Of a stretch of 51,692 nt of DNA, positions 33,449 through 42,707 are shown piece after piece. The stretch is from contig NZ_AP018316.1 in assembly GCF_002368115.1 (NCBI RefSeq), positions 1,864,186 through 1,915,877 of the forward strand. The letters are read 5' to 3'. The position numbers and the translations under genes were made by a program. Position 1 is the first letter of the stretch. Each line of letters starts with the position of its first letter. The DNA is from Dolichospermum compactum NIES-806 (GTDB taxonomy: Bacteria; Cyanobacteriota; Cyanobacteriia; Cyanobacteriales; Nostocaceae). The notes beneath the pieces were generated by a model. The model had not been told where the DNA came from. It was given only the letters and a program-made list of their open reading frames with translations, and made no database searches.

Positions 33449-34450
33449 GTGCAAAATTTTTTTAACGGTGGTATAGCAATTACAGGTAGTGGTTCAGCAG
33501 TCCCAGCAACTTGTTTACACAACCAAGAGTTAACTCAACTGGTAGAAACATCAGATGAGTGGATTGCCTCAAGAACAGGAATTCGTCAAAGACGGTTAGC
33601 GTTGCCCCCTGACTCACTGGCATCATTGGCCACTGCGGCTAGTCAACAGGCCATTGCTGCCGCTGGGATCACAGCAGCAGACATAGATTTAATTTTATTG
33701 GCCACCTCCACCCCTGATGACCTATTTGGCACTGCTTGCCGTGTTCAAGGTGAATTAGGTGCTACCAAAGCAGTCGCCTTTGATTTAACCGCCGCTTGTT
33801 CTGGTTTTGTCTTTGGTTTAGTTACAGCCGCACAATACATCAGAACAGGTGTCTATCAAAATGTACTTTTAATTGGGGCTGATATCCTCTCTCGATGGGT
33901 AGATTGGCAAGATAGACGCAGTTGTGTGTTATTTGGTGATGGGGCAGGGGCAGTGGTATTACAGGCTAATAAAAGCGATCGCCTATTAGGATTTTGCCTC
34001 AAAAGCGACGGTTCTCAAAACAATTGTCTCAACCTAGCCTATAACGCCTCTAGCACAGAACTGACACCAGAAATTCATGTATCTACAGGCAAATATCATC
34101 CTATTACGATGAACGGCAAAGAAGTCTACCGCTTCGCTGTGCAAAGAGTTCCAGAAGTGATAGACAAAGCCCTATTTGCAGCTAATCTCAAAGTTGAAAA
34201 TATAGATTGGCTAGTATTGCATCAAGCAAATCAAAGAATTATCAATGCCGTTGCTGAACGCTTAGAGATTCCCGAACATAAAATTATCAGCAATGTTGCC
34301 GACTATGGTAATACCTCCGCCGCATCTATACCCCTGGCTTTAGATGAAGCAGTGCGAGCCGGGAAAATTAAACCTAATGATATCATTGCCACATCTGGTT
34401 TTGGTGCCGGTCTTTCCTGGGGTGCAGCAATTTTTCAATGGGGAAGATAG
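33449..34450 (+). CDS. fabH: Beta-ketoacyl-ACP synthase III
   Basis: This 333-residue KAS III starts fatty-acid synthesis by condensing acetyl-CoA with malonyl-ACP. The triad is visible: C117 in DLTAACSGF, the histidine in WLVLHQANQRI, and the asparagine in DYGNTSAASIPLAL. It starts with a GTG at 33449 after a GAGGAA ribosome-binding site. It follows plsX and precedes fabD, the supplier of malonyl-ACP. Confidence 0.97.
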   Translation: MQNFFNGGIAITGSGSAVPATCLHNQELTQLVETSDEWIASRTGIRQRRLALPPDSLASLATAASQQAIAAAGITAADIDLILLATSTPDDLFGTACRVQGELGATKAVAFDLTAACSGFVFGLVTAAQYIRTGVYQNVLLIGADILSRWVDWQDRRSCVLFGDGAGAVVLQANKSDRLLGFCLKSDGSQNNCLNLAYNASSTELTPEIHVSTGKYHPITMNGKEVYRFAVQRVPEVIDKALFAANLKVENIDWLVLHQANQRIINAVAERLEIPEHKIISNVADYGNTSAASIPLALDEAVRAGKIKPNDIIATSGFGAGLSWGAAIFQWGR

Positions 34451-34562
34451 ATAATTCAAAAGTCAAAAGTCAAAAGTCAAAAGTAGAAAATTAATACTAA
34501 TAATCAATGACAACTGACAACTGACAACTGACAACTAACAACTGACCACCGACTAATAACAA

Positions 34563-35444
34563 ATGACTAAAACTGCATGGGTGTTTCCCGGACAAGGTTC
34601 TCAAGCATTGGGAATGGGAATAGACTTGTTAAATCTACCATCTGCCAAAGAAAAATTTATTCAAGCTGAAGAAATTTTGGGTTGGTCTGTAATAGATATC
34701 TGTCAAAGTGATATTGACACCTTATCACGGACACTTTATACCCAGCCTAGTTTATATGTAATCGAAAGTATTATTGCTGATATTTTGCGAGAAAAAGGAC
34801 AGCAGCCGGACGTAGTTACAGGTCATAGTTTAGGCGAATATATCGCTCTTTATGTGGCAGGTGTTTTTGAATGGTCGGCTGGGTTACATTTGGTAAAACG
34901 GCGGGCAGAATTAATGGATAGTGCTGCTGGGGGAATGATGGCAGCATTAATGAACTTTGACCGAGAAGAATTAGAAAAAGTTATTAGTGCCACACCTGAT
35001 GTAGTTTTAGCAAATGATAACAGTCCTCTCCAAGTTGTTATTTCTGGAACTCCAGACGCTGTACAGGCTGTCATGTCACAAGTCAAAGCAAAACGGGCTA
35101 TCCCCTTAAAGGTTTCGGGTGCATTTCATTCCCATTTAATGAAAGCAGCCGCAATGGAATTTCAAGAAGTTCTGGATTCAGTGATTTTTCAGTCAGCAAC
35201 TGTCCCAGTTTTATCTAATGTAGATCCAATTCCAGCAGTGGCAGCGGAAACTTTAAAACAGCGTCTTTCTCAACAAATGACTGGTTCTGTCCGCTGGCGA
35301 GAAATTTGTTTGCAATTAGTAGAAGATGGCATTGAGAAAGTTGTAGAAATTGGTCCTGGTAACGTATTAACTGGTTTAGTTAAACGAACTGCACCTAGTT
35401 TAATTTTGCAAAACATTCGTAATGCTGCTGAGTTACCTGAATAG
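34563..35444 (+). CDS. fabD: Malonyl-CoA:ACP transacylase
   Basis: The 293-residue enzyme transfers malonyl from CoA to ACP. It begins with the oxyanion motif WVFPGQGSQALGMG, has the nucleophile S89 in GHSLGEYIAL and the catalytic histidine in KVSGAFHSHLM. Length and start (ATG at 34563) are normal. In many cyanobacteria a plsC gene follows fabD. Here the next gene is instead a ParA-like ATPase after 71 bp, which suggests that the accessory operon has been inserted at this point. Confidence 0.96.
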   Translation: MTKTAWVFPGQGSQALGMGIDLLNLPSAKEKFIQAEEILGWSVIDICQSDIDTLSRTLYTQPSLYVIESIIADILREKGQQPDVVTGHSLGEYIALYVAGVFEWSAGLHLVKRRAELMDSAAGGMMAALMNFDREELEKVISATPDVVLANDNSPLQVVISGTPDAVQAVMSQVKAKRAIPLKVSGAFHSHLMKAAAMEFQEVLDSVIFQSATVPVLSNVDPIPAVAAETLKQRLSQQMTGSVRWREICLQLVEDGIEKVVEIGPGNVLTGLVKRTAPSLILQNIRNAAELPE

Positions 35445-35515
35445 GTGAAGAAAACAGTCTTTTCAATACAAACCTCAACTTAGAACAATCTTCCTCATAC
35501 AATGGAGTAATAAGA

Positions 35516-36139
35516 GTGCTGAAAATCGTAGTCAATGCAACCAAGGGTGGAGTAGGAAAAACAACAGTGGCTACAAATATTGCCTTACTACTAGCCCAGC
35601 AAAACAAACGTCTTTGGGCTTTAGACCTTGCTGGAAGAAGCCGAATGGGTAATTTCTTAAAATCTATAGATTACTTTGCAAATGACAGAAATAAGATAGA
35701 TATTAGAGAAACAGAACCCTTACCTGATTCCTTTCCTGGTGCAAATAATTATGATTTTCTGGTTGCTGACACAGACGATTATTATAAAGTACCTGCTGCT
35801 GTAGTGACAAAGCGGGGATGGCGGCTGATTGTTCCTGTCGTCCCTGAGTACGATCCTATTGGATTAGAGGATATAGTTAAAGAAACAGCATCCCTCCTGA
35901 ATTTTGGCCTTTTAATTGACATTGTTCCTAAAGTAAGAATTATTGTCAATAATAGATTTCCTAGTGATGATTATGATCAACCTTATGAGAAAGTCTCCAA
36001 ATTGCTGCAAAATTATGGAATTGATGAATTTTTATCTCCTCATTGGTTGCCGTTTGTAAATTTGTCCCCTTTAGACTTTACATCGGATGAAATATTTTCG
36101 CAAAGTCTACGCTCTGTTCTTGCTGAACTTGATATGTGA
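35516..36139 (+). CDS. ParA/MinD-like ATPase, first gene of a three-gene accessory operon
   Basis: The 207-residue protein has the deviant Walker A box KGGVGKTT (residues 10-17) and a second strand WALDLAGRSRMG with the Walker A-prime aspartate. The Walker B-type strand is NYDFLVADTDDYY. Members use ATP-driven dimerisation on DNA or membranes to position partner molecules. There is no plasmid partition gene nearby. It starts with a GTG at 35516, 8 nt after GGAG, and its TGA overlaps the GTG of the next gene. Context with a nuclease-like protein suggests genome defence or a similar role, which is inference. Confidence 0.85.
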   Translation: MLKIVVNATKGGVGKTTVATNIALLLAQQNKRLWALDLAGRSRMGNFLKSIDYFANDRNKIDIRETEPLPDSFPGANNYDFLVADTDDYYKVPAAVVTKRGWRLIVPVVPEYDPIGLEDIVKETASLLNFGLLIDIVPKVRIIVNNRFPSDDYDQPYEKVSKLLQNYGIDEFLSPHWLPFVNLSPLDFTSDEIFSQSLRSVLAELDM

Positions 36140-36606
36140 GAAAATTTATGTCTAAGCTGACTGAGACACTTAAAAGTCAAATATCAGGAAATTTGAAAAA
36201 TATATCTATAACGTTTGACTCGAATTTACTGGATCAAGAGTTAATTGATCAACTAGGTATTTATCTTTCTACAAAGTCAGCCAAAAAACTAATTGAATTA
36301 TCCTTTGCTATTACTTCTACAAAAAAATTAGACATTCGAGAAAGCATAATAGATCAAATACAGTATAAATCAGCTAAACAATTAATAGAAGCAATATCTC
36401 AAAAACCTAAGACTAATACTGAGAAATTACAGCGAGTCACTGTTCCTCGATGGATGGTGTTAATTCTTGGTTCAGAAATTCATTTGGTGAATGGGAAATC
36501 TCCTATTACAACTGAGGATGCTATTAATCATGTATTTCACCTTTGTCTGGATTTATTAGAACAATCAATAGGCAATAATGGGCAATCTACAAAAAAGGTT
36601 AGTTGA
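36136..36606 (+). CDS. Unrecognised protein between a ParA-like ATPase and a nuclease-like protein
   Basis: The frame gives 156 residues, from the GTG that overlaps the ATPase stop (GTGA), or 152 from the ATG at 36148 (MSKLTETL). The composition is basic and helical. Two similar helical stretches, KSAKKLIELSFAIT and KSAKQLIEAISQK, suggest an internal duplication. There is no catalytic motif or membrane segment and I recognise no family. It overlaps the following gene by 29 bp, a strong sign of coupled translation. A ParB-like or adaptor role linking ATPase and nuclease would be reasonable but is not shown. Confidence 0.7.
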   Translation: MRKFMSKLTETLKSQISGNLKNISITFDSNLLDQELIDQLGIYLSTKSAKKLIELSFAITSTKKLDIRESIIDQIQYKSAKQLIEAISQKPKTNTEKLQRVTVPRWMVLILGSEIHLVNGKSPITTEDAINHVFHLCLDLLEQSIGNNGQSTKKVS

Positions 36607-37159
36607 GCATTTAATTTCTTTATCACCTAAAGACAAACGAGAGATTGCTAATCGCATTGTTCAAGTTTTAGGCGGTGATCCTGCGCCTCAAGTTACCAGA
36701 CTTCCTCGACGCAGAGGACCGGGGGATGGTGGGTTAGATGGCAGGATTCCAATTTTGATCCAGGAACGTATTATCAAACAAAAATTAAAGCGTATGTCTG
36801 ATGGTTTTGAAATACCCGTAGATACAATTAAAGAAGAATTTAAATGGGTTGAAACTAATGCTGGTTTTAATATCAAGATAGAAAAAAATGATTTTGACAG
36901 AGATACGCTGAATGCTTTTGTGGAGAATTTACGGCGTGAGAATATTTTTGCGGGAGTTATTGTCACAGCAGTTAAATTATGTCCAGATGCTGACGCAGAA
37001 TTTAACCGTCATAACTCCAATGATATGGATTTGTGTCATCTTCTGTTAGAAAATTTGTTAAGTGGAGATATATCTTGTCCTAATATTTGCTTTGTTGCGG
37101 GTGATATTAGTGAAAACTTAAGAAAAAATTTGAGAGAATTTCTAACTTCTCAAAATTAA
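36578..37159 (+). CDS. Restriction-endonuclease-like protein with GDGGxDG motif
   Basis: In this 193-residue protein residues 49-55 read GDGGLDG, the hallmark of Mrr-type PD-(D/E)xK nucleases. A strand NIKIEK (98-103) followed by DFDRDTLNAFVENLRRENIF and AGVIVTA matches the second half of that core. The spacing between the motifs (about 45 residues) is longer than usual, and the last lysine-bearing strand is atypical, so activity is uncertain. The N terminus is helical (KRLVEHLISLSPKDKREIAN). It is the last gene of the operon and overlaps the preceding gene by 29 bp. Confidence 0.7.
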   Translation: MGNLQKRLVEHLISLSPKDKREIANRIVQVLGGDPAPQVTRLPRRRGPGDGGLDGRIPILIQERIIKQKLKRMSDGFEIPVDTIKEEFKWVETNAGFNIKIEKNDFDRDTLNAFVENLRRENIFAGVIVTAVKLCPDADAEFNRHNSNDMDLCHLLLENLLSGDISCPNICFVAGDISENLRKNLREFLTSQN

Positions 37160-37266
37160 TCTTTATTTAGAAAAAAACTAGATGAGATCACGGTAAAAAA
37201 TCAACTTAACAATTACTCACACTCACACTTGGCGTAATCAACCTGCAAACAAAACTAAAAATATTC

Positions 37267-38370
37267 ATGAATACACTTGAACAAAAAACTTGGATGACGC
37301 AAGCAGAGTATGCTAAAAAGCTGCGTCCTTTACTGCCGCCAGAAGCATTTTCACCTGATATCAATAAACTCTGGATTCTCTTAATTAATCTAGCAATTAT
37401 GATTTTAGGTTGGGGGATTGCCAATCATCTTGATGACTGGAATTGGTATTTTATCTGGCTGTATTTACCATTAACATTGGTGATGGCTAATAGTGTGATT
37501 GTTTTGCTTTTTAGTACCCATGATTTGCTACACAGCCGTACAGTGAAAAATCCTTGGTTGAGACAAATAATTAGCTTATTGGGATTCACAATAGGATGGA
37601 TGCCACCAACCTTATGGAAGGCAGTACACAATCGAGAACATCATAATAAAACAAATTCTTTACAAGATCCAGATCGCAATTATTTAGATAGTCAACCTAA
37701 AAGTTGGGGTAAATGGATTCAAAATGCTTTTGTACCGTCGGCTGAGGTAAATCCTATTTTATTGTTTATAGGAATGGGTCATGCTTGGGGAGTTCATACA
37801 TTTCGGAATTTGACCTCAGTTGTATTATTCAATAATGATAAGGCTGAGTATCCTGTGGTGGCTTTTACAGTTAGTGGGAAAGAACGAAGAGCGATCGCTA
37901 TAGAATTACTCATGATTATCGCCATCCATGCCACCATCTTGACTTACCTGGAGTTCCATCCCATTAAACTACTTCTTAGCTACTTCTTGCCTATCTGGAT
38001 AGGCTATGCAGGTGTCATATTTTATATCTATACCAATCATATGTTGTGCCGCATGACAAATGTAAATGATCCTCTGATAAATAGTCTCTCTATTCGAGTT
38101 CCGAAACTATTTGATGTCTTACATTTAAACTTTTCTTACCATACAGAACATCACATTTTTCCAGGCATGAATTCAGATTATGCGCCAATGGTGCAAGAAC
38201 TATTACAAACACATTACCCCGAACGATTCAACTTATTAAATGCTGGAAAAGCCTGGGAATTAATGGTGCAAACACCCAGACATTACAAAAATGATCATAC
38301 CTTCACAGATTGGTCTGGAAATAAATCCGTAAACTGTCCAATCTTAGGGATAAATCTCACCGATATCTAG
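37267..38370 (+). CDS. Membrane fatty-acid desaturase family protein
   Basis: This 367-residue integral membrane protein has three histidine boxes: HDLLH (85-89), HNREHH (121-126) and HTEHH (292-296). These bind the di-iron centre of the desaturase/hydroxylase superfamily. Hydrophobic segments lie at about 33-50, 60-82, 100-112, 210-230 and 235-260. It does not look like DesA, DesB, DesC or DesD, so the substrate (fatty acid, carotenoid or other lipid) is unknown. It is 107 bp after the ParA operon on the same strand, with an ATG at 37267. Confidence 0.85.
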   Translation: MNTLEQKTWMTQAEYAKKLRPLLPPEAFSPDINKLWILLINLAIMILGWGIANHLDDWNWYFIWLYLPLTLVMANSVIVLLFSTHDLLHSRTVKNPWLRQIISLLGFTIGWMPPTLWKAVHNREHHNKTNSLQDPDRNYLDSQPKSWGKWIQNAFVPSAEVNPILLFIGMGHAWGVHTFRNLTSVVLFNNDKAEYPVVAFTVSGKERRAIAIELLMIIAIHATILTYLEFHPIKLLLSYFLPIWIGYAGVIFYIYTNHMLCRMTNVNDPLINSLSIRVPKLFDVLHLNFSYHTEHHIFPGMNSDYAPMVQELLQTHYPERFNLLNAGKAWELMVQTPRHYKNDHTFTDWSGNKSVNCPILGINLTDI

Positions 38371-38427
38371 TCAAATTTAATCTGAACTTATGGAGAAGTA
38401 ATCCAAAAACTTTCCCTGTTAATTCGA

Positions 38428-38991
38428 TTACATCTCCATCCAAAGACGTTCTAATTGTCTTTGCCAAGCTGCTAAAACTTGTTCTCTTCCCTGGGCATTT
38501 TGGTCAATATCTCCTAATAATCCTTCGGCATAAAAACGATCCAGATTTTGCATAGTGGCTTCTAAAGATTGTCCCTGTTGTTTTGCGGCTTTAATAATTT
38601 CGCGGATACGAGTTTCTACTAAATTATTGAAAACATCATTAACACCAGCTCTATATAATGAAATCAGACGAGCGATCGCATTAGCAAAATCTCCATTAGT
38701 CAAAGTGCCACTATTATGCTGAAATACTCCCCAAACTACATCATCATAAACAGCATATCGTGTTTCCTGAGTATCATCAAAATTAGCCTCTAGAAACTGC
38801 GTTATAAAAGCTGCGGCTTCTTGCAAGGGCATAATTGGCAATAATATCCGCAACCAAGTATTATCTTCTGAAAGCAGCGCCAACAACCTAAACTCAGTAG
38901 TTTCTACTTGCCAAGAACCTGGGGCGATAGGTTTAACAACTTCAGCACTAAATAACTCTATTAACGTACCCGCTATGTCTTCCGGTGTCAT
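38428..38991 (-). CDS. Conserved cyanobacterial protein, possible YbjN/secretion-chaperone-like fold
   Basis: The 187-residue protein has an N-terminal part with alternating strands and helices (WQVETTEFRLLALLSEDNTW, then LRILLPIMPLQEAAAFITQF) that resembles the YbjN/type III chaperone fold. A helical C-terminal half (VETRIREIIKAAKQQGQ, RFYAEGLLGDIDQNAQGREQ) follows. No catalytic residues are evident. The fold assignment is tentative. It is convergent with the desaturase gene, 57 bp away, and starts at the ATG at 38989-38991. Confidence 0.6.
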   Translation of the reverse strand: MTPEDIAGTLIELFSAEVVKPIAPGSWQVETTEFRLLALLSEDNTWLRILLPIMPLQEAAAFITQFLEANFDDTQETRYAVYDDVVWGVFQHNSGTLTNGDFANAIARLISLYRAGVNDVFNNLVETRIREIIKAAKQQGQSLEATMQNLDRFYAEGLLGDIDQNAQGREQVLAAWQRQLERLWMEM

Positions 38992-39122
38992 AATTATTTT
39001 TGAACTTTATCATCTAGAGTAACGCTTTTTGCCATTGAAACAGAATATAGCAAGAGTCAGGAGTCAGGATTCAGGAGTCAGCAGGTAAGAATCTCTTACC
39101 ATAAGGCTTTTACTGTAGATTC

Positions 39123-39152
39123 TGTATCTCATTCAAGTGCATACCGCTGTAG
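39123..39152. repeat. Right-end remnant of the CTATAGCGGT-ended MITE family
   Basis: TGTATCTCATTCAAGTGCAT followed by ACCGCTGTAG is the right end of the elements at 12733 and 45813. No left end is found nearby. GAGTCAGGAGTCAGG-type repeats lie next to it at about 39055-39081. Confidence 0.65.
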
Positions 39153-39182
39153 GCTTTTCATCTAAAATTACTTCGGCTTCTT

Positions 39183-42100
39183 CTAACGATCGCACAAATG
39201 GCGATCAGAATGCTTCTCTTGGGGGGAATTATTTTTTCCTAAATTTTCTAATTCCTGATTATTCTGTAAGTAATCTTTTACCCAGTTACAAGCATAATCT
39301 AATTCATTCGTGGCAAAGATTTGGGGTAAATTCCAGATAATAGCAGTGCGATCGCCACTCACGGATACTAAACTTTTTCTATCAGCACTGAAAGTTAAAG
39401 AAGATACTACCGCCCGATGACCAAATAGGGTAATAATTGGCTTACCATCAAGATCCCAAAGATTGATTGTGTTTTCGTCACTAGCAGCAGCTATCATTTT
39501 TCCATCTGGACTAAATTTGATTTTGTTCAATCCAACTTTGGAAGTTACTAATGTTTTTAATAAGTTGCCATTGATTTGCCATAATTTGATAGTTCGATCA
39601 TCACTTAACGATGCAATTAATTTACCATCAGGACTAAAGGTGACATCAAACACTTGGCCGTTATGTCCTTTTAAGGTGTTGAGGAGTTTACCCTCTCTAT
39701 TCCATAGACGAACTGTTTTATCATAACTGGCAGTTGCTATTACTTGACCATCAGGACTAAATTCTACACTAACAATAGGCTCTTTATGTGCTTGGATAGT
39801 TTTTTGCCAGCGAAAACTAAAGGGTTTTTTGTAATCTCGTTGCCAAAGTCGGAGGGTTTGATCAAAACTAACGGAAGCGAGAAGTTGACCATCAGGACTC
39901 AAAGCAATATTATCAATCCCCGCTGTATGTCCTGAAAGAATATCTATGAGAGTGCCGTCTATGTTCCAGATTTTGATGGTTCTATCATAACTACCAGTTG
40001 CTAAATATTGGCTATCAGGACTAAAGACAAGTGAGGTAATGCCATTTTGATGTCCTTTTAAACTTTTGAGTAATTTGCCATGACGCTGCCAAATATTGAT
40101 GACATAATCCCAACCTGTAGTAGCAATAATTTTACCGTTATGACTGATAGCAGCTTGTGTTAAGTTGAGTTGATGGCCTCTTAAAACTGTGAGTAAAGGA
40201 TTTTGTAATTGCCAAAATTTGACACTATTATCTAAACTACCTGTAGCCAGAATTTTACCATCAGGACTCCAAGCGATCGCCCAAATTGCCTGTTGATGTC
40301 CTTCTAAAGTTAGTAAATCCTTACCGTCTATAGTCCATATTTTCACTACTTTATCCCAACTGGCAGCCGCAATAGTTTGACTATCAGCACTGAAAGCGAT
40401 CGCTATTACTGAATGTTGCCCCTGAAAATTACTGATTTTTTTACCATTAAGATTCCAAATTTCTATTTTTTTATTATTACCACCTATAGCCAACAGCTTA
40501 CCATTAGGAGAAATTGCTAAACCACGCACAGCATCTTGACCATGATTAAAACTAACTAATTTTTTCCCGTCTCGACTCCACAGAATTGCTTTACCATCAA
40601 AACTACCTGTTACTAATTTTTTACTATCGGGAGTAAAGAGAACTTTATAAATAGTTAATGGATGAGCCTTAATGATAGTGAGTTTTCTTGTTGCTAAATT
40701 CCACAATCCTAAATTACCATCATTCATGCCAATTGCTAAAAGTTGACCATCAAGACTTAAAGCTATACTTTTAACTTCTGCATTAACAGAGATAGTTTTC
40801 AACTCTTGCCCCTGCAATGACCAAAACTTGACAGTTTTATCAAGACTACCTGAAGCAATCATTTTGCCATCAGGACTAAAAGCAACTGTGGAAACTGTGG
40901 CATGATGACCTTTAAAAGTCCGAATTAATTGGCCATTTTTATTCCATAATGAAACTTCATCTCGATTAGTAATTGCCATCTTTTGTCCATCAGGACTCCA
41001 GGCTAAATCCCAAACCAAACTAACATTCTGACCTGATAAGCGATTACGTTCTTGCGCTCCATAACTGGCTTTACGAAGAACATTATCAGTTAGTTGATCC
41101 AGTTCAGGATAATTAATATTTAATTTTTTTAATTCTCTTTTTGCTTTAATAGCATCCATCAATGCTTCTAATTCTTGATGAGACTTAAAGCGACCATTGG
41201 CAGAAGATACTAAGGCTTTAATTTCACTAATTTTTGCTAATTTTTCATTCTGGAGAGATTGACGATATAACCAGAAAGCCATTCCTCCTAAACTGACAGA
41301 AGTTAGAAAAGCTGTGCTAATTACGGCCAACAAAAATTTTTGTAATTTAGCATTTTTGTGTTGTTCAAGTAGTTGAATTTCCATATTTTTAGCTCTTTCT
41401 GCTACTAAAACAAGCTGTTGTTCTTGGCGTTCTAATTCTGAACTTCTAGCTAAAAATTGATTGTCTAAATTTGTTAAACTTTTATCCCAAGCCCAAGCTT
41501 GAGCATCTGCTAGTGCTTGTCCTCTTAATAAACGAGATTCATCAGTTTGTTGAGAAGTTAACCACGCATCAAATGTTTGCGAGTAAGGACGTAAATTAGC
41601 TAATTGTCTTTCTACCCAATCCAAATTAAATACTTGGGCATAGATGCGATTTTTAAACGTTAATAATCCTGCTTGTTTAATAACTAAACCTGATAGCAAT
41701 AATTCTATTTGTTCTCTACTATCATCAGATTTAACTTCTATACCTTGCAAAATTTGCTGGTAAATTCCCAATAATCTGCTGACAAGCTGTTGATTATAAA
41801 GTAGTCGATCTCGGATAGTTCTTAAATGTTCTGGTTCGTCTTGAGATTCCCAATTTTGAATAATATATTCATTTACAATATTATCTAACCAAAATTCTTC
41901 ATAACCTTTAGCAAAATTTATATGATAATTACTTGTGTTAAAATTACTGATGAGATTACATAACTTTTGGGTTAAAAAAGGCTGTCCCCCTGTCCAACCT
42001 AAAATTTTTTTCATTACTGGGTACGAATTAGGTATTACTACTTCTAATCCTCTAATTAAAGAATCCACTTCTTCTATTTGAAATCCTTTTAACTCAATAG

Positions 42101-42707
42101 CTTGACCAATATTAAAAGGTGTTCTTTTTACATCTTGAATTAAATCTGATGGAGTAGCTACTCCAAAAATGGCAAATGTCAATCTTTGATATTCGGGATC
42201 TATGGCTCTTTGATTATAGCAGTATCTAATTAATGCAAAAAAATCATCTACCGGAAAATTCAAGCTGAGGATACTATCAATTTCATCTATAAAAATAATT
42301 AGCTTTTCGTCTGGAAGTTGAGTTAGTAATTCAGAAATAAACCGACTTAAGTTTTGGACCAAGGAAATATCATCTCCTGTTTGCCACCATGATTTTAAAT
42401 TGAATTTTCCTAAAAGTTTAAATCCTCGGCATAAATCAGCGATTATTCCCTTATACCATTGACTTGGAGTAATATTCTCACCGCCAATATTCGTCATATC
42501 AACAGTTGTACATTTCAATCCATCTTTTTCTAAATGATGTTTAGTTCTTACTAGTAGGGATGATTTACCCATTTGACGACAGTTAAGAACATAACAAAAC
42601 TCACCCTTTTTTAAAGCGTTATATATTTCTATATCTGCCTGTCTTTCTACATAACTAGGAGCATTATTTATGAGGCTACCACCGACTTGATATGTATAAG
42701 TATTCAT
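39183..42707 (-). CDS. AAA-like NTPase fused to fourteen WD40 repeats
   Basis: In this 1174-residue protein, residues 1 to about 400 form an AAA-like NTPase of the type common in cyanobacterial WD40 and signalling proteins, with Walker A RQMGKS (44-49) and Walker B FIDEID (139-144). A coiled region and one membrane helix (about 458-482, FLLAVISTAFLTSVSLGGMA) follow. Fourteen WD40 repeats from about residue 560, each with SPDG- and LW-type ends, would make two seven-bladed propellers. This layout suggests a membrane-anchored sensor or scaffold whose NTPase reacts to propeller binding. Its start is 14 bp after the stop of the related NTPase-GGDEF gene, so the two form one operon. Confidence 0.88.
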   Translation of the reverse strand: MNTYTYQVGGSLINNAPSYVERQADIEIYNALKKGEFCYVLNCRQMGKSSLLVRTKHHLEKDGLKCTTVDMTNIGGENITPSQWYKGIIADLCRGFKLLGKFNLKSWWQTGDDISLVQNLSRFISELLTQLPDEKLIIFIDEIDSILSLNFPVDDFFALIRYCYNQRAIDPEYQRLTFAIFGVATPSDLIQDVKRTPFNIGQAIELKGFQIEEVDSLIRGLEVVIPNSYPVMKKILGWTGGQPFLTQKLCNLISNFNTSNYHINFAKGYEEFWLDNIVNEYIIQNWESQDEPEHLRTIRDRLLYNQQLVSRLLGIYQQILQGIEVKSDDSREQIELLLSGLVIKQAGLLTFKNRIYAQVFNLDWVERQLANLRPYSQTFDAWLTSQQTDESRLLRGQALADAQAWAWDKSLTNLDNQFLARSSELERQEQQLVLVAERAKNMEIQLLEQHKNAKLQKFLLAVISTAFLTSVSLGGMAFWLYRQSLQNEKLAKISEIKALVSSANGRFKSHQELEALMDAIKAKRELKKLNINYPELDQLTDNVLRKASYGAQERNRLSGQNVSLVWDLAWSPDGQKMAITNRDEVSLWNKNGQLIRTFKGHHATVSTVAFSPDGKMIASGSLDKTVKFWSLQGQELKTISVNAEVKSIALSLDGQLLAIGMNDGNLGLWNLATRKLTIIKAHPLTIYKVLFTPDSKKLVTGSFDGKAILWSRDGKKLVSFNHGQDAVRGLAISPNGKLLAIGGNNKKIEIWNLNGKKISNFQGQHSVIAIAFSADSQTIAAASWDKVVKIWTIDGKDLLTLEGHQQAIWAIAWSPDGKILATGSLDNSVKFWQLQNPLLTVLRGHQLNLTQAAISHNGKIIATTGWDYVINIWQRHGKLLKSLKGHQNGITSLVFSPDSQYLATGSYDRTIKIWNIDGTLIDILSGHTAGIDNIALSPDGQLLASVSFDQTLRLWQRDYKKPFSFRWQKTIQAHKEPIVSVEFSPDGQVIATASYDKTVRLWNREGKLLNTLKGHNGQVFDVTFSPDGKLIASLSDDRTIKLWQINGNLLKTLVTSKVGLNKIKFSPDGKMIAAASDENTINLWDLDGKPIITLFGHRAVVSSLTFSADRKSLVSVSGDRTAIIWNLPQIFATNELDYACNWVKDYLQNNQELENLGKNNSPQEKHSDRHLCDR

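Noticed and set aside
35516..36139. Plasmid partition locus (ParA with ParB)
   Set aside because: The second protein has no ParB box or helix-turn-helix that I can see, no parS-like iterons are nearby, and the surroundings are chromosomal housekeeping genes.
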